Below, in pieces: positions 1 to 7,393 of a stretch of 64,000 nucleotides of DNA. Positions within the stretch are counted from its first letter, which is position 1. The number at the start of each line of letters is the position of its first letter. A model generated the notes under the pieces. That model saw only the letters and a list, made by a program, of their open reading frames with translations. It was not told where the DNA came from and ran no database searches. The DNA is from Phosphoribacter sp037045045 (lineage in GTDB: Bacteria; Actinomycetota; Actinomycetes; Actinomycetales; Dermatophilaceae): contig JBAOHL010000005.1 in assembly GCA_037045045.1 (NCBI GenBank), forward strand, positions 744,001 to 808,000, read 5' to 3'. The position numbers were made by a program, and so were the translations under genes.

Positions 1-1
1 T

Positions 2-478
2 CGGCTGCGTGAGAGTGCGCCGGCCCGGGTGGTCACGGTGTCCTCCGCCGCCCACGCGCTGGGCCGGATCGACTTTGAGGACCTCGGCGGGGCGAAGGGC
101 TACTCGGGGCAACGGGCCTACAACCAGTCCAAGCTCGCGAACGTGCTGTTCACCGTCGAGCTAGCCCGGCGGACAGCCGGCCAAGGGGTCACCGCCAACG
201 CCATGCATCCCGGGGTGGTGCGCTCCGGCTTCGCCGCCGAGGACCCGTCCCTGATGATGCGCTTGGGCATGCCACTCGTGAGACCGTTGATGCGCAGCCC
301 CGAGCGGGCCGCGACGACGGCGGTGTACCTCGCGTCCTCGCCCGACGTCGCCGACGTCACCGGGGCGTATTTCGCCGACAGCAAGCGGCGCGAACCAGCG
401 GCCCGGGCTCGTGATCTCGACGCGGCCCGGCGGCTCTGGAAGGTCAGCGCCGAAATGGTCGGTATTCCGCCTGGCTGA
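2..478 (+). CDS. SDR family oxidoreductase (C-terminal part)
   Basis: The reading frame is open to the left edge, so the gene is cut at its N-terminus; 158 residues are visible. They match the C-terminal half of a short-chain dehydrogenase of the retinol-dehydrogenase-like group. A strand ending VVTVSSAAH carries the catalytic Ser region. The catalytic pair YNQSK (Tyr-x-x-x-Lys) follows, then NAMHPGVVRSGF, the usual loop after the active site. The Rossmann NAD(P)-binding motif lies outside the window. The substrate cannot be named. The gene stands alone; a repeat-rich gene-free stretch follows it. Family assignment is secure, specific function unknown. Confidence 0.85.
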   Translation, partial: RLRESAPARVVTVSSAAHALGRIDFEDLGGAKGYSGQRAYNQSKLANVLFTVELARRTAGQGVTANAMHPGVVRSGFAAEDPSLMMRLGMPLVRPLMRSPERAATTAVYLASSPDVADVTGAYFADSKRREPAARARDLDAARRLWKVSAEMVGIPPG

Positions 479-515
479 GACGCACTATTCCGCCCGGCTG
501 AGACGCGCTCGCCCC

Positions 516-660
516 GGCCCCTGCGAGCCGTTCTCACCGCGGCCCCTGCGAGCCGTTCTCACCGCGGCCCCTGCGAGCCGCTCTCACCGCTGCCCCTGCG
601 AGCCGCTCTCACCGCTGCCCCTGCGAGCCGTTCTCACCGCTGCCCCTGCGAGCCGTTCTC
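516..660. repeat. Tandem repeat, 25-bp unit, about six copies
   Basis: The unit starts GGCCCCTGCGAGCC, continues with TTCTCACCGC or CTCTCACCGC, and runs head to tail from 516; the last copy is incomplete. Copies differ at one or two positions (first base G or T; T or C in the middle). No gene spans it. There are no unique spacers, so it is not a CRISPR array. Confidence 0.9.
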
Positions 661-931
661 CCATGCGCGACTGGAGGCGAAGTGGTGTTTTACGAGGGCA
701 GAAGCGACACCTCCGCTCCACTCACCAGCCGAAGGCCCGGCACCCACGACGGCCCTCAGCCGTGGAGAGCGTCCCGTCCGCGCGCGAGAGGTGCCAAAGT
801 GCTGCTTCACGGGCCTCGAAGCAACGCTTCGCCTCCATTCAGGGGGCTGGGCACGCGGGCGCGGTCCGGGCGCGTCGCGGTCTCCACGTCTGAGCCGGAC
901 GTCCTCCGCACCTGGTTCTCGGCCGCCATCC

Positions 932-988
932 GACGACCTCGTTCGGCTCGGACGACCTCGTTCGGCTCGGACGACCTCGTTCGGCTCG
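932..988. repeat. Tandem repeat, 19-bp unit, three copies
   Basis: Three copies of GACGACCTCGTTCGGCTCG start at 932, 951 and 970 with a strict 19-bp period in the gene-free stretch upstream of tRNA-Ala. Confidence 0.85.
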
Positions 989-1080
989 GCAAGGCCACCC
1001 CTGCACCGCGACGGCGGACACGCCGGATCGGATCAGTCCGCAGTGGTGTGGTTCAAGCGCGGCGGACGTGGCCCACCTGT

Positions 1081-1156
1081 TGGTGGAGCTGAGGGGACTC
1101 GAACCCCTGACCCCCTCCATGCCATGGAGGTGCGCTACCAGCTGCGCCACAGCCCC
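1081..1156 (-). tRNA. tRNA-Ala (anticodon GGC)
   Basis: On the reverse strand the sequence folds as a cloverleaf. The acceptor stem GGGGCTG (1150-1156) pairs with CAGCTCC (1085-1091). The anticodon stem CCTCC/GGAGG holds loop ATGGCAT with anticodon GGC, reading GCC codons. The T loop has the standard GGTTCGAGTCC form. The discriminator is A (1084), and CCA is encoded (complement TGG at 1081-1083). A tRNA-Ala just downstream of the rsfS/phosphatase pair is a common actinobacterial arrangement. Confidence 0.95.
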
Positions 1157-1262
1157 GCCGCCCGAGAGTGCCCGGGCAACCCCCAAATCTTAGCCAAGGC
1201 CCCGCGCCAACGGAAATCACCCGGCGACAGTCGCCGACGCCCATGCCCCGGGGACTCACCGG

Positions 1263-1376
1263 CCGCCCACCGGCCGGATCACCCGCCCCGCGGGCCCCGT
1301 CCACGCCACTGACGGCGGCCCGCTCACCGACCGCCCACCGGCCGGGTCACTCGGCCCCACGGGCCCCGTCCACGCC
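1263..1376. repeat. Imperfect direct repeat, about 45 bp, two copies
   Basis: Copies at about 1263-1307 and 1331-1376 (offset 68) both begin CCGCCCACCGGCCGG and end CGGGCCCCGTCCACGCC. The second copy runs into the last codons of the histidine phosphatase gene, so the repeat forms the end of that protein. Confidence 0.75.
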
Positions 1377-2162
1377 CCCGGCGGCCCGAGTGTGCAGCGG
1401 GGCACCCTCGGGCGCCTCCTCGTCCCCCGCTTCATCATCCGCCGACTCACCAACCGCAGACTCGTCATCCGGCGACTGGCCACCCGCCGAGGACGCCGGG
1501 CCCACCCCCACAGCATGCGCCACCCCGACGTTGTACCCCGCCAACCGCAACCCACCGCCGAACTCGGTCTCCTGCAGCGTCGTCCACGTGCAGTTGCCCA
1601 TCGTCGCGAACGCGGCGTCGCTCGACTGCCCGAGCCCGAGCACCTCGAGCATGGCCGCCCGAAGACACGCGCCGTGGGTGACGACCATCCCGGTTTGCCC
1701 CTCGGCCAAGGACCCGAGCATCTCCCGCAGCGCCGGCACCATCCGGCCCAGCACATCGTCGGTCGACTCGGCCCCGGCGACGAGCACCGTCTCGTCCCCG
1801 CGCTCCCACGCGGCATACTCCAGCGGGAAGCGTTCCGAGAACTGCGCGCGGGTGAGCCCGGACCGTTCCCCCACCGAGTACTCGCGCAGCCGCGGGTCCG
1901 GCTCCGCCGGGATCCCGAGCAGGTCCGCGACGTATGCCGCGGTCTGGCTCGCGCGGGAGAGGTCGCTGGTCCACAGCCGGGCCGGACGCAGGGCCGCGAG
2001 GTACGGCGCCGCCGCCGTGGCTTGGGCGTGCCCCGTCTCATCGAGCCCGATGTCGGCGTGACCCTGGGCGCGGCGGGTGGCGTTCCACGCGGTCTGCCCG
2101 TGCCGGACGAGCACGAGCCGGCGCACCGACGCCGCGGGGAACCCGCTGTGTCGAGTGGGCAT
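1347..2162 (-). CDS. Histidine phosphatase family protein
   Basis: A 271-residue protein of the phosphoglycerate-mutase-like branch. LVLVRHGQT near residue 18 carries the phosphoacceptor His in the RHG motif; the second His lies in VVTHGACLR. Substrate residues fit a cofactor-independent phosphatase more than a glycolytic mutase. The last 60 residues are an acidic Asp/Glu/Ser/Ala-rich tail ending inside a local DNA repeat; such tails are not needed for catalysis. The ATG start overlaps the rsfS stop (TGATG), so the two genes are translationally coupled. It is the last gene of the nadD-rsfS unit. Substrate unknown. Confidence 0.88.
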   Translation of the reverse strand: MPTRHSGFPAASVRRLVLVRHGQTAWNATRRAQGHADIGLDETGHAQATAAAPYLAALRPARLWTSDLSRASQTAAYVADLLGIPAEPDPRLREYSVGERSGLTRAQFSERFPLEYAAWERGDETVLVAGAESTDDVLGRMVPALREMLGSLAEGQTGMVVTHGACLRAAMLEVLGLGQSSDAAFATMGNCTWTTLQETEFGGGLRLAGYNVGVAHAVGVGPASSAGGQSPDDESAVGESADDEAGDEEAPEGAPLHTRAAGGVDGARGAE

Positions 2163-2590
2163 CAGGCCGAATCGGCATCGCCGGCAGCGACGCCGGGCCG
2201 CGGACCGGCCGCCAGCGGACGCGGCACCGACGCGACGGCGTCGAGGTCGACGGTCGGGCAGTCCCGCCAGAGCCGTTCGAGCTGGTAGAAGGCCCGCTCC
2301 TGTTCGTGCTGGACGTGCACGACGAGATCGCCGAAGTCGATGAGCACCCACCGCCCGTCGCGTTCGCCCTCGCGACGCAGGGCCTTGACGCCCTGCTCGG
2401 CCAGGCGTCGTTCGACCTCGTCGACGATGGCACCCACCTGACGCTCGTTGTTCGCCGAGGCGATGACGAAGACGTCGGTCAGGGCCAACTGCTCCGAGAC
2501 GTCGATGGCGACGACATCCTGGGCGATCTTGTCGACGGCAGCCTCGGCGGCGACCTTGGCCAGCCGCCGGGCGCTCTCAGGAGCGGACAC
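2162..2590 (-). CDS. rsfS: Ribosome silencing factor RsfS
   Basis: A 142-residue RsfS/YbeB/Iojap protein. The family binds uL14 on the large ribosomal subunit and blocks subunit joining in starvation. The core includes AQDVVAIDVSEQ, TDVFVIASANNERQVGAI and GRWVLIDFGDLVVHVQ, with the invariant D-x-V-x-H stretch; a short Gly/Ala/Pro tail follows. The start is GTG at 2590, 14 bp inside the end of nadD, preceded by an AGAGGGA ribosome-binding site in the nadD frame. The nadD-rsfS-phosphatase order is the common bacterial one. Confidence 0.95.
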   Translation of the reverse strand: MSAPESARRLAKVAAEAAVDKIAQDVVAIDVSEQLALTDVFVIASANNERQVGAIVDEVERRLAEQGVKALRREGERDGRWVLIDFGDLVVHVQHEQERAFYQLERLWRDCPTVDLDAVASVPRPLAAGPRPGVAAGDADSA

Positions 2591-3161
2591 CCTGTCCCTC
2601 TCGGTACAGCCGGTACTTGGTGATGTACTGCACGACCCCGTCGGGCACGAGGTACCACACGGGCTCGCCGGCGCCGACCCGTTGGCGGCAGTCGGTCGAG
2701 GAGATGGCCATCGCGGGGACCTCCTGAAGGGTGACCCGGTCGGCCGGCAGACCCCAGTCGGACAGCACGTGCCCAGGACGGGTCACCCCGACGAAGTGGG
2801 CCAGCTGCCACAATTCGTCGACGTCCTTCCACGTGACGATCTGCGCGAGAGCGTCGGCACCGGTGATGAAGTACAGCTGCGCATCGGGGCGTTCCCGGTG
2901 CAGGTCGCGCAGCGTGTCGATGGTGTAGGTCGGGCCGGGCCGGTCGATGTCGACCCGGCTCACCGTGAAGTGCGGGTTGGATGCCGTCGCGACGACGGTC
3001 ATGAGGTAACGATCCTCGGCCGGGCTCACACCCGTGCCGGCCTTCTGCCAGGGCTGACCCGTGGGGACGAAGACGACCTCGTCGAGCTGGTACAGGGACT
3101 GCACCTCACTCGCGGCCACGAGGTGGCCGTGGTGGATAGGGTCGAACGTGCCCCCCATCAC
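2577..3161 (-). CDS. nadD: Nicotinate-nucleotide adenylyltransferase
   Basis: NadD makes deamido-NAD from nicotinate mononucleotide and ATP. The nucleotidyltransferase motif GGTFDPIHHGH stands at the N-terminus, and ISSTDCRQRV (the ISST-x-x-R signature) near residue 165. Length of about 194-200 fits the family. The start is doubtful. ATG (3158) or GTG (3161) would remove most of the first beta strand (RLGV), which homologues keep. A CTG at 3179, preceded by GGGGGG and overlapping the TGA of the small upstream gene, would restore it. The end overlaps rsfS by 14 bp. Confidence 0.93.
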   Translation of the reverse strand: MMGGTFDPIHHGHLVAASEVQSLYQLDEVVFVPTGQPWQKAGTGVSPAEDRYLMTVVATASNPHFTVSRVDIDRPGPTYTIDTLRDLHRERPDAQLYFITGADALAQIVTWKDVDELWQLAHFVGVTRPGHVLSDWGLPADRVTLQEVPAMAISSTDCRQRVGAGEPVWYLVPDGVVQYITKYRLYREGQGVRS

Positions 3162-3175
3162 GCCGAGGCGCTGGC

Positions 3176-3367
3176 TCAGTGGTGCCCCCCGGCGCCCGGC
3201 GCGTGCCGGTCGCGGATCTTGTAGGCCGTGCCGCGGAAGGACCACAGCAGCCCGAGCAGGAGCAGGAAGGCGGCCATGGCGAGCACCCCGTAGAGCCAGG
3301 CGGGCATCGGCAACTGACGGTGGGCCTCTTCGGCCCGGATGAGGGCAGGCAGGACACTCGCGGACAT
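3176..3367 (-). CDS. Small single-pass membrane protein
   Basis: A 63-residue protein with one hydrophobic segment at about residues 24-42 (GVLAMAAFLLLLGLLW core), a polar N-terminus and a basic, His-ending C-terminus. No family recognised. It lies directly upstream of nadD in the same orientation; its TGA overlaps the possible CTG start of nadD, which suggests co-translation. Its ATG is six bases downstream of a TACCAT box and has no ribosome-binding site, so the transcript is probably leaderless. Confidence 0.7.
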   Translation of the reverse strand: MSASVLPALIRAEEAHRQLPMPAWLYGVLAMAAFLLLLGLLWSFRGTAYKIRDRHAPGAGGHH

Positions 3368-3373
3368 GGGGAC

Positions 3374-3379
3374 ATGGTA
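3374..3379 (-). promoter_or_regulatory. Probable -10 box of a leaderless promoter (small membrane protein-nadD unit)
   Basis: TACCAT on the reverse strand ends six bases before the ATG at 3367. It fits the TANNNT-N6-ATG arrangement of leaderless actinobacterial transcripts. No clear -35 box. Confidence 0.5.
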
Positions 3380-3419
3380 GCGGGTGGCCGTTCGCCCGCC
3401 GCCATTGGACCGGTATGCC

Positions 3420-3524
3420 GCGGATCCTCTGCGTCCCAGCGCGGATCCTCTGCGTCCCAGCGCGGATCCTCTGCGTCCCAGCGCGGATCCTCTGCGTCCC
3501 AGCGCGGATCCTCTGCGTCCCAGC
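3420..3524. repeat. Perfect tandem repeat, 21-bp unit, five copies
   Basis: Five identical copies of a 21-bp unit starting GCGGATCCTC (each with a BamHI site GGATCC) lie between the divergent nadD unit and the glycosyltransferase gene. Because 21 is a multiple of three, an open frame runs through it and joins the glycosyltransferase frame, but the glycosyltransferase starts downstream at 3616. Identity of all copies suggests recent expansion. Confidence 0.95.
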
Positions 3525-3603
3525 GCGGCTCGTCGCGCTCATGGGGGCTCCGGGCTCATGGGATAGGCCAGCGCGGCACACCGCCGAGGTACAGCGGCGA
3601 CCG

Positions 3604-3609
3604 TACCCT
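3604..3609 (+). promoter_or_regulatory. Probable -10 box of a leaderless promoter (glycosyltransferase)
   Basis: TACCCT ends six bases before the ATG at 3616, with no ribosome-binding site between them: the TANNNT-N6-ATG layout. Confidence 0.5.
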
Positions 3610-3615
3610 GGTGTC

Positions 3616-4629
3616 ATGAGTGTGCAGTTGTCGGTCGTCGTGCCGATGTACGACGAGCAGGAGGTCCTGCCCCTCTTCGCCGACCGGTTGCGCCCCGTGC
3701 TCGACGCCCTCGACACGGCATACGAGGTCCTCTGCGTCGACGACGGCAGCACCGACCTCACCCCGGCGCTGTTGACCAAACTGGCGCGCGAATGGTCCGA
3801 GGTGCGCGTCGTGCGGCTGAGGGCCAACTCCGGGCACCAGGCCGCCATCTCGGCGGGTCTGGCCCTGGCCCGAGGCGAGCACGTCGTGACGATCGACGCC
3901 GACCTGCAGGACCCGCCCGAGGTCATCGGACAGATGCTCGACATCGCGCGCGACGACCAGGTCGACGTCGTCTACGGCGTCCGCAACGACCGTTCGAGCG
4001 ACTCGGTGTTCAAGCGGACGAGCGCCCGGGCGTTCTACTCGATGATCCGGCGGATCTCGGGTACCTCGGCGCAGCGCGACGCCGGCGACTTCCGGCTCAT
4101 GTCGCGGGCCACCGTGGACGCGATCAACCAGTTGCCCGACCACAATCGGGTGCTGCGCTTCGTCGTGCCCGCGCTGGGGTTTCCCTCGGCCTCGGTGGGC
4201 TACCGGCGCGAGGAACGCGCCGCCGGCCGCTCGAAGTACCCGCTGCTGAAGATGCTCAAGCTGACCTTCGACTCGGTCACCGGCTTCTCGCTGTTCCCGC
4301 TGCGCCTGGCGACCTATCTCGGACTCGGCGGCGGCGTGCTCATCGCCGTCCTGTCCGTCGTCCTGCTGCTCGCGGCCAGCGGCGGCAACACCATCCCCGG
4401 GTGGACCTCGACGGTGCTCATCGTCGCCGGCGTGGGAGCGATCCAGCTGTTCTGCCTGGGCTTGCTCGGCGAGTACGTCGGGCGGATGTACACCCAGATG
4501 CAGGGCCGGCCGTCCTACTTCGTCGCCTACGACTCGCTCACGAAGTCGGTCGAAGGCCCGGCCGCAGCGCCAGTGCCGATGCCGACCGTGACGCCCTGGG
4601 AGAGTCCGCGGCGGGTGCTCGGAGCGTAG
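3616..4629 (+). CDS. Family 2 glycosyltransferase (GtrB/dolichol-phosphate-mannose-synthase-like)
   Basis: A 337-residue membrane-bound GT-A glycosyltransferase. The N-terminal domain shows SVVVPMYDEQE, the nucleotide-sugar motif VDDGSTD and the metal-binding TIDADLQDPPE. The last third has two long hydrophobic helices (about residues 230-262 and 268-290), as in GtrB/ArnC-like enzymes that charge polyprenyl phosphate with a sugar on the cytoplasmic face. A Pro-rich tail follows. The start is the ATG six bases after a TANNNT box; the longer open frame upstream only translates the tandem repeat. It stands between nadD and proA on the opposite strand. Sugar donor unknown. Confidence 0.9.
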   Translation: MSVQLSVVVPMYDEQEVLPLFADRLRPVLDALDTAYEVLCVDDGSTDLTPALLTKLAREWSEVRVVRLRANSGHQAAISAGLALARGEHVVTIDADLQDPPEVIGQMLDIARDDQVDVVYGVRNDRSSDSVFKRTSARAFYSMIRRISGTSAQRDAGDFRLMSRATVDAINQLPDHNRVLRFVVPALGFPSASVGYRREERAAGRSKYPLLKMLKLTFDSVTGFSLFPLRLATYLGLGGGVLIAVLSVVLLLAASGGNTIPGWTSTVLIVAGVGAIQLFCLGLLGEYVGRMYTQMQGRPSYFVAYDSLTKSVEGPAAAPVPMPTVTPWESPRRVLGA

Positions 4630-4692
4630 CGCGGCCCACCCTGGCGCCGACCGCGAGTCCTGCACTCCGGGCCGCGACTCGGGCCGAGGCCT

Positions 4693-5976
4693 TCAGACGC
4701 GCAGGTGTCCGTCGCCTTCGACGATCCACTTCGTCGTCGTCAACTCCGGCAGGGCCATCGGCCCGCGGGCGTGCAGCTTCTGGGTGGAGATGCCGATCTC
4801 GGCGCCCATCCCGAACTGGCCACCGTCGGTGAACCTGCTCGAGGCGTTGACCATGACGACCGCGGCGTCCACCTCGGCGACGAACCGGCGAGCCGCGGCC
4901 CGACTCTCGGTGACGATGACCTCGGTGTGCATCGTGCCGTTCTCGCGGATGTGGGTCAGCGCGGCGTCGAGGTCGGCCACGGTGCGCACGTTCATCTCCA
5001 GGCGGTGCCATTCGGTCGCGTAGTCGGCGTCGGTCACCGGCTGGTATGCCGCGCCCGCGGCCTGCGCGTACGGCCCCACCTCGGGTGCCACGTGCAACAT
5101 CACGCCCGCGCCACCGAGGGCAGCCAGGGCCTTGGGCAGGAACGCCTCGGCGACCGCCGCATGCACGAGCAGCGATTCGGCGGCGTTGCACACGCTCGGG
5201 CGCTGGGTCTTGGAGTTGACGACGAGCGCCAGCGCCTTGTCGAGGTCGGCGTCGACGTCGACGTAGACGTGGTTGACGCCCGTGCCGGTCTCGATGACCG
5301 GCACTGTCGACTCCATGACGACGGTGCGGATGAGGTCGGCGCCGCCGCGCGGGATGACGAGGTCGACCAGGCCCCGTGCGGTCATCAGGGCCCGACCGGC
5401 GTCGTGCCCGCCGTGGTCGAGCAGGGTCACGGCTTCCGGCGGCAGTCCCTGACCCTCCAGCGCCCGGCGCAGCGCCGCGACGAGCGCCCGGTTCGACTCG
5501 GCCGCGGCCGACCCTCCGCGCAGGATGACGGCGTTGCCGCTCTTGAGCCCGAGGGCGGCGGCGTCGACGGTGACGTTGGGCCGGGCCTCGTAGATCATCC
5601 CCACCACGCCCATGGGCACCCGGACCTGGCGGATCTGCAACCCGTTGGCCAGCGTCGACCCACGGACGACCTCGCCGACCGGATCGGGCAGGGCGGCCAC
5701 GTCCCGGACCGCCGCGGCGATGTCGCGCACCCGGCGCTCGTCGAGCATGAGCCGGTCGAGCAGGCCCTCCGGCATCCCGCCGGCGCGCTCGCGCTGCAGG
5801 TCGCTCGCGTTGGCGGCGAGGATCTGCGGCAGCGCGGCGTCGAGGGCGTCGGCCATGGCGTGCAGGGCCGCGTCCTTGTCGGCCCGGGTGAGCAGGGACA
5901 GGCGCAGGGAGGCAGCCCGCGCGCGGCCGGCCAACCGGGCGACGTCGGCGACGAGAGCGGGGTCGAGTTCGGCCAT
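4693..5976 (-). CDS. proA: Gamma-glutamyl phosphate reductase
   Basis: ProA, second enzyme of proline synthesis: NADPH-dependent reduction of glutamyl-5-phosphate to the semialdehyde. At 427 residues it has full family length. MGVVGMIYEARPNVTVDAAALGLKSGN and VILRGG mark the NADP-binding region (quoted discontinuously). The catalytic Cys is in NSKTQRPSVCNAAE, and DGGQFGMGAEIGIST is the C-terminal signature. The deacetylase gene ends four bases upstream in the same direction. A TACCCT box (5983-5988) six bases before the ATG may add a separate leaderless start. proB lies about 3.6 kb upstream, split off by other genes. Confidence 0.97.
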   Translation of the reverse strand: MAELDPALVADVARLAGRARAASLRLSLLTRADKDAALHAMADALDAALPQILAANASDLQRERAGGMPEGLLDRLMLDERRVRDIAAAVRDVAALPDPVGEVVRGSTLANGLQIRQVRVPMGVVGMIYEARPNVTVDAAALGLKSGNAVILRGGSAAAESNRALVAALRRALEGQGLPPEAVTLLDHGGHDAGRALMTARGLVDLVIPRGGADLIRTVVMESTVPVIETGTGVNHVYVDVDADLDKALALVVNSKTQRPSVCNAAESLLVHAAVAEAFLPKALAALGGAGVMLHVAPEVGPYAQAAGAAYQPVTDADYATEWHRLEMNVRTVADLDAALTHIRENGTMHTEVIVTESRAAARRFVAEVDAAVVMVNASSRFTDGGQFGMGAEIGISTQKLHARGPMALPELTTTKWIVEGDGHLRV

Positions 5977-5980
5977 GGCC

Positions 5981-6667
5981 CTAGGGTATGCCGCGCTCGG
6001 GCGCCTCGAGCCCGGCGCCGAGATCGCCGACCAACTCGGACACGGTGACCAAGGGCCGGCCGCGCCGGTGCAACGCCTGGGCGATCCCCTCGGTCGCCGC
6101 GAGCACCCCGTGCCTGCGGTCGCTGCCTTCGTGCAGTACGCCGATCGCCCCGGGGGTCAGGCCTTGGAGCACCCTCCCAGCGACGAACCGGTCGCCGAGC
6201 CGGCCGGTGTGCATCCCGGCCACGCTGCCGAGTACGCACCGCAGCCCCTGGTCGGCGGCGACGTCGAGCATCCGCGGGGTGAACCAGCCCGAGCCCGGGC
6301 GGAACCAGCGGACCTGCTGAAAGGGCGCGAGCATCGCGGTGACCTCGGCAAGCTGTCGGGCGAACTCCCCCAGCGGCAATCGCACCGACGGCTCGTCGCG
6401 CATGAGGTGGTTGCCCAGTTCGTGGCCTTCGGCGACGATCCGATCGAGCAGGTCCTCGTGGCCCGCGATCCGCTCGCCGACGACGAAGAAGGTCGCCCGA
6501 GCCTCATGGGCGGCGAGGATGTCGAGCAACTGCGAGGTGAGTGCGCGGTGCGGACCGTCGTCGTAGGTGAGGGCCACGGCGTCGGTGCCGGCCGGCCCGT
6601 GCCACAGCACCCGCGGCGCCAGCCGTCCGAGCACCCGGGGCACGAGTGCCGGACCGGTCGAGGCCAT
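5981..6667 (-). CDS. Polysaccharide deacetylase family protein
   Basis: A 228-residue NodB-homology protein. Motif 1 is TYDDGPH with the catalytic and metal Asp pair; motif 2 is HELGNHLMRD (H-x4-H); motif 3 is RWFRPGSGWF; the late motif VLHEGSD supplies the last His. These enzymes remove N-acetyl groups from cell-wall glycans. No signal peptide or anchor is evident, unusual for a wall-acting member, so a cytoplasmic sugar substrate is possible. The start is ATG 6667, five bases after a TACCAT box. It ends four bases before proA, an atypical partner. Confidence 0.88.
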   Translation of the reverse strand: MASTGPALVPRVLGRLAPRVLWHGPAGTDAVALTYDDGPHRALTSQLLDILAAHEARATFFVVGERIAGHEDLLDRIVAEGHELGNHLMRDEPSVRLPLGEFARQLAEVTAMLAPFQQVRWFRPGSGWFTPRMLDVAADQGLRCVLGSVAGMHTGRLGDRFVAGRVLQGLTPGAIGVLHEGSDRRHGVLAATEGIAQALHRRGRPLVTVSELVGDLGAGLEAPERGIP

Positions 6668-6672
6668 GCCCG

Positions 6673-6678
6673 ATGGTA
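6673..6678 (-). promoter_or_regulatory. Probable -10 box of a leaderless promoter (deacetylase-proA)
   Basis: TACCAT on the reverse strand lies five bases upstream of the deacetylase ATG; no ribosome-binding site is seen. Confidence 0.45.
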
Positions 6679-6772
6679 TCCGTCGGGCGGAACCGACCGG
6701 CCCCTGCCGGCCTCTGACCGATCGGACTGCGACAATCACCGCAGTACCGGACCGACCAGCCGGGCCGCGTGC

Positions 6773-7393
6773 ATGGATCAAGGACAGGGGGAGCTCATCA
6801 AAGGCCTCTACGCGCTCAAGCCCTGGTACACCCGCCGCCTCGGCGGGATCGTCGAGGGAGCGGTCCGTCGCGACGTGTCGCCCGACGTCTTCACCGCCCT
6901 CGGGGTGCTCGCTGGGGCAGCGGCCGCGGCGGCGATCTGGCAGGGCTGGTGGCTGCCCGCCGGTCTGCTGCTCGCCCTGCGCCTGGCCGGCGCCAACCTC
7001 GACGGGGCGGTCGCCCGCGCCCGGGGAGTCTCACGCCCGTGGGGGTTCGTCCTCAACGAGATCGGCGACCGGTCCAGCGACCTGCTCATGTATGCCGGTC
7101 TCGCGGCGCTCGCCGCGCGGACCGCCGACGGGTGGACCACCGGCCCGGTCATCGCCGTTCTCGCGGCCGCCCTCGCCGCGACGCTGCCGACGTTCGCCTC
7201 GCTCGCCGCCGCCGGGGCCGCGGCGACCCGGCGCAACGGTGGGCCGCTCGGCAAGACCGAGCGGTGCGCGCTCGCGACGCTCGCGACCGGCATACCGGCG
7301 TGGCTCCCATGGATCAGCGCGCTGATGATCCTCGGGTCGCTCGCCACCGCCGCGCTGCGCCTGCGCGCCACCCATGGGGAGTTGACCCGATGA
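6773..7393 (+). CDS. CDP-alcohol phosphatidyltransferase, YnbA-like
   Basis: A 206-residue polytopic membrane protein. The CDP-alcohol transferase signature is present in variant form: NLDGAVAR, then G, then LNEIGDRSSD. Of the four aspartates in D-x2-DG-x2-AR-x8-G-x3-D-x3-D, the first and third are not Asp (Ala and Asn). From memory, E. coli YnbA has the same LDG...GxxLNExxD form and a matching later GPLGK-type segment, so this looks like a subfamily trait and not decay. The product phospholipid is unknown. Its TGA overlaps the next start (ATGA), making it the first gene of a coupled three-gene cassette. Confidence 0.85.
   Translation: MDQGQGELIKGLYALKPWYTRRLGGIVEGAVRRDVSPDVFTALGVLAGAAAAAAIWQGWWLPAGLLLALRLAGANLDGAVARARGVSRPWGFVLNEIGDRSSDLLMYAGLAALAARTADGWTTGPVIAVLAAALAATLPTFASLAAAGAAATRRNGGPLGKTERCALATLATGIPAWLPWISALMILGSLATAALRLRATHGELTR

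Larger units (their letters stand above)
479..1080. other. Gene-free stretch with two tandem repeat arrays
   Basis: About 600 bases between the SDR gene and tRNA-Ala show no convincing gene. Open frames here have no recognisable protein and are driven by the repeats. It holds a 25-bp array (516-660) and a 19-bp array (932-988), annotated separately. Confidence 0.6.

Noticed and set aside
516..660. CRISPR array
   Set aside because: Units are directly adjacent without unique spacers, and no cas gene is near.
3415..3615. N-terminal extension of the glycosyltransferase through the 21-bp repeats
   Set aside because: The extension is only a translated repeat with no homology; a TANNNT box and the GT2 beta strand place the start at 3616.
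4693..6048. Forward-strand open frame opposite proA
   Set aside because: His/Asp/Gly-rich translation typical of an antisense shadow; proA has full family length and motifs.
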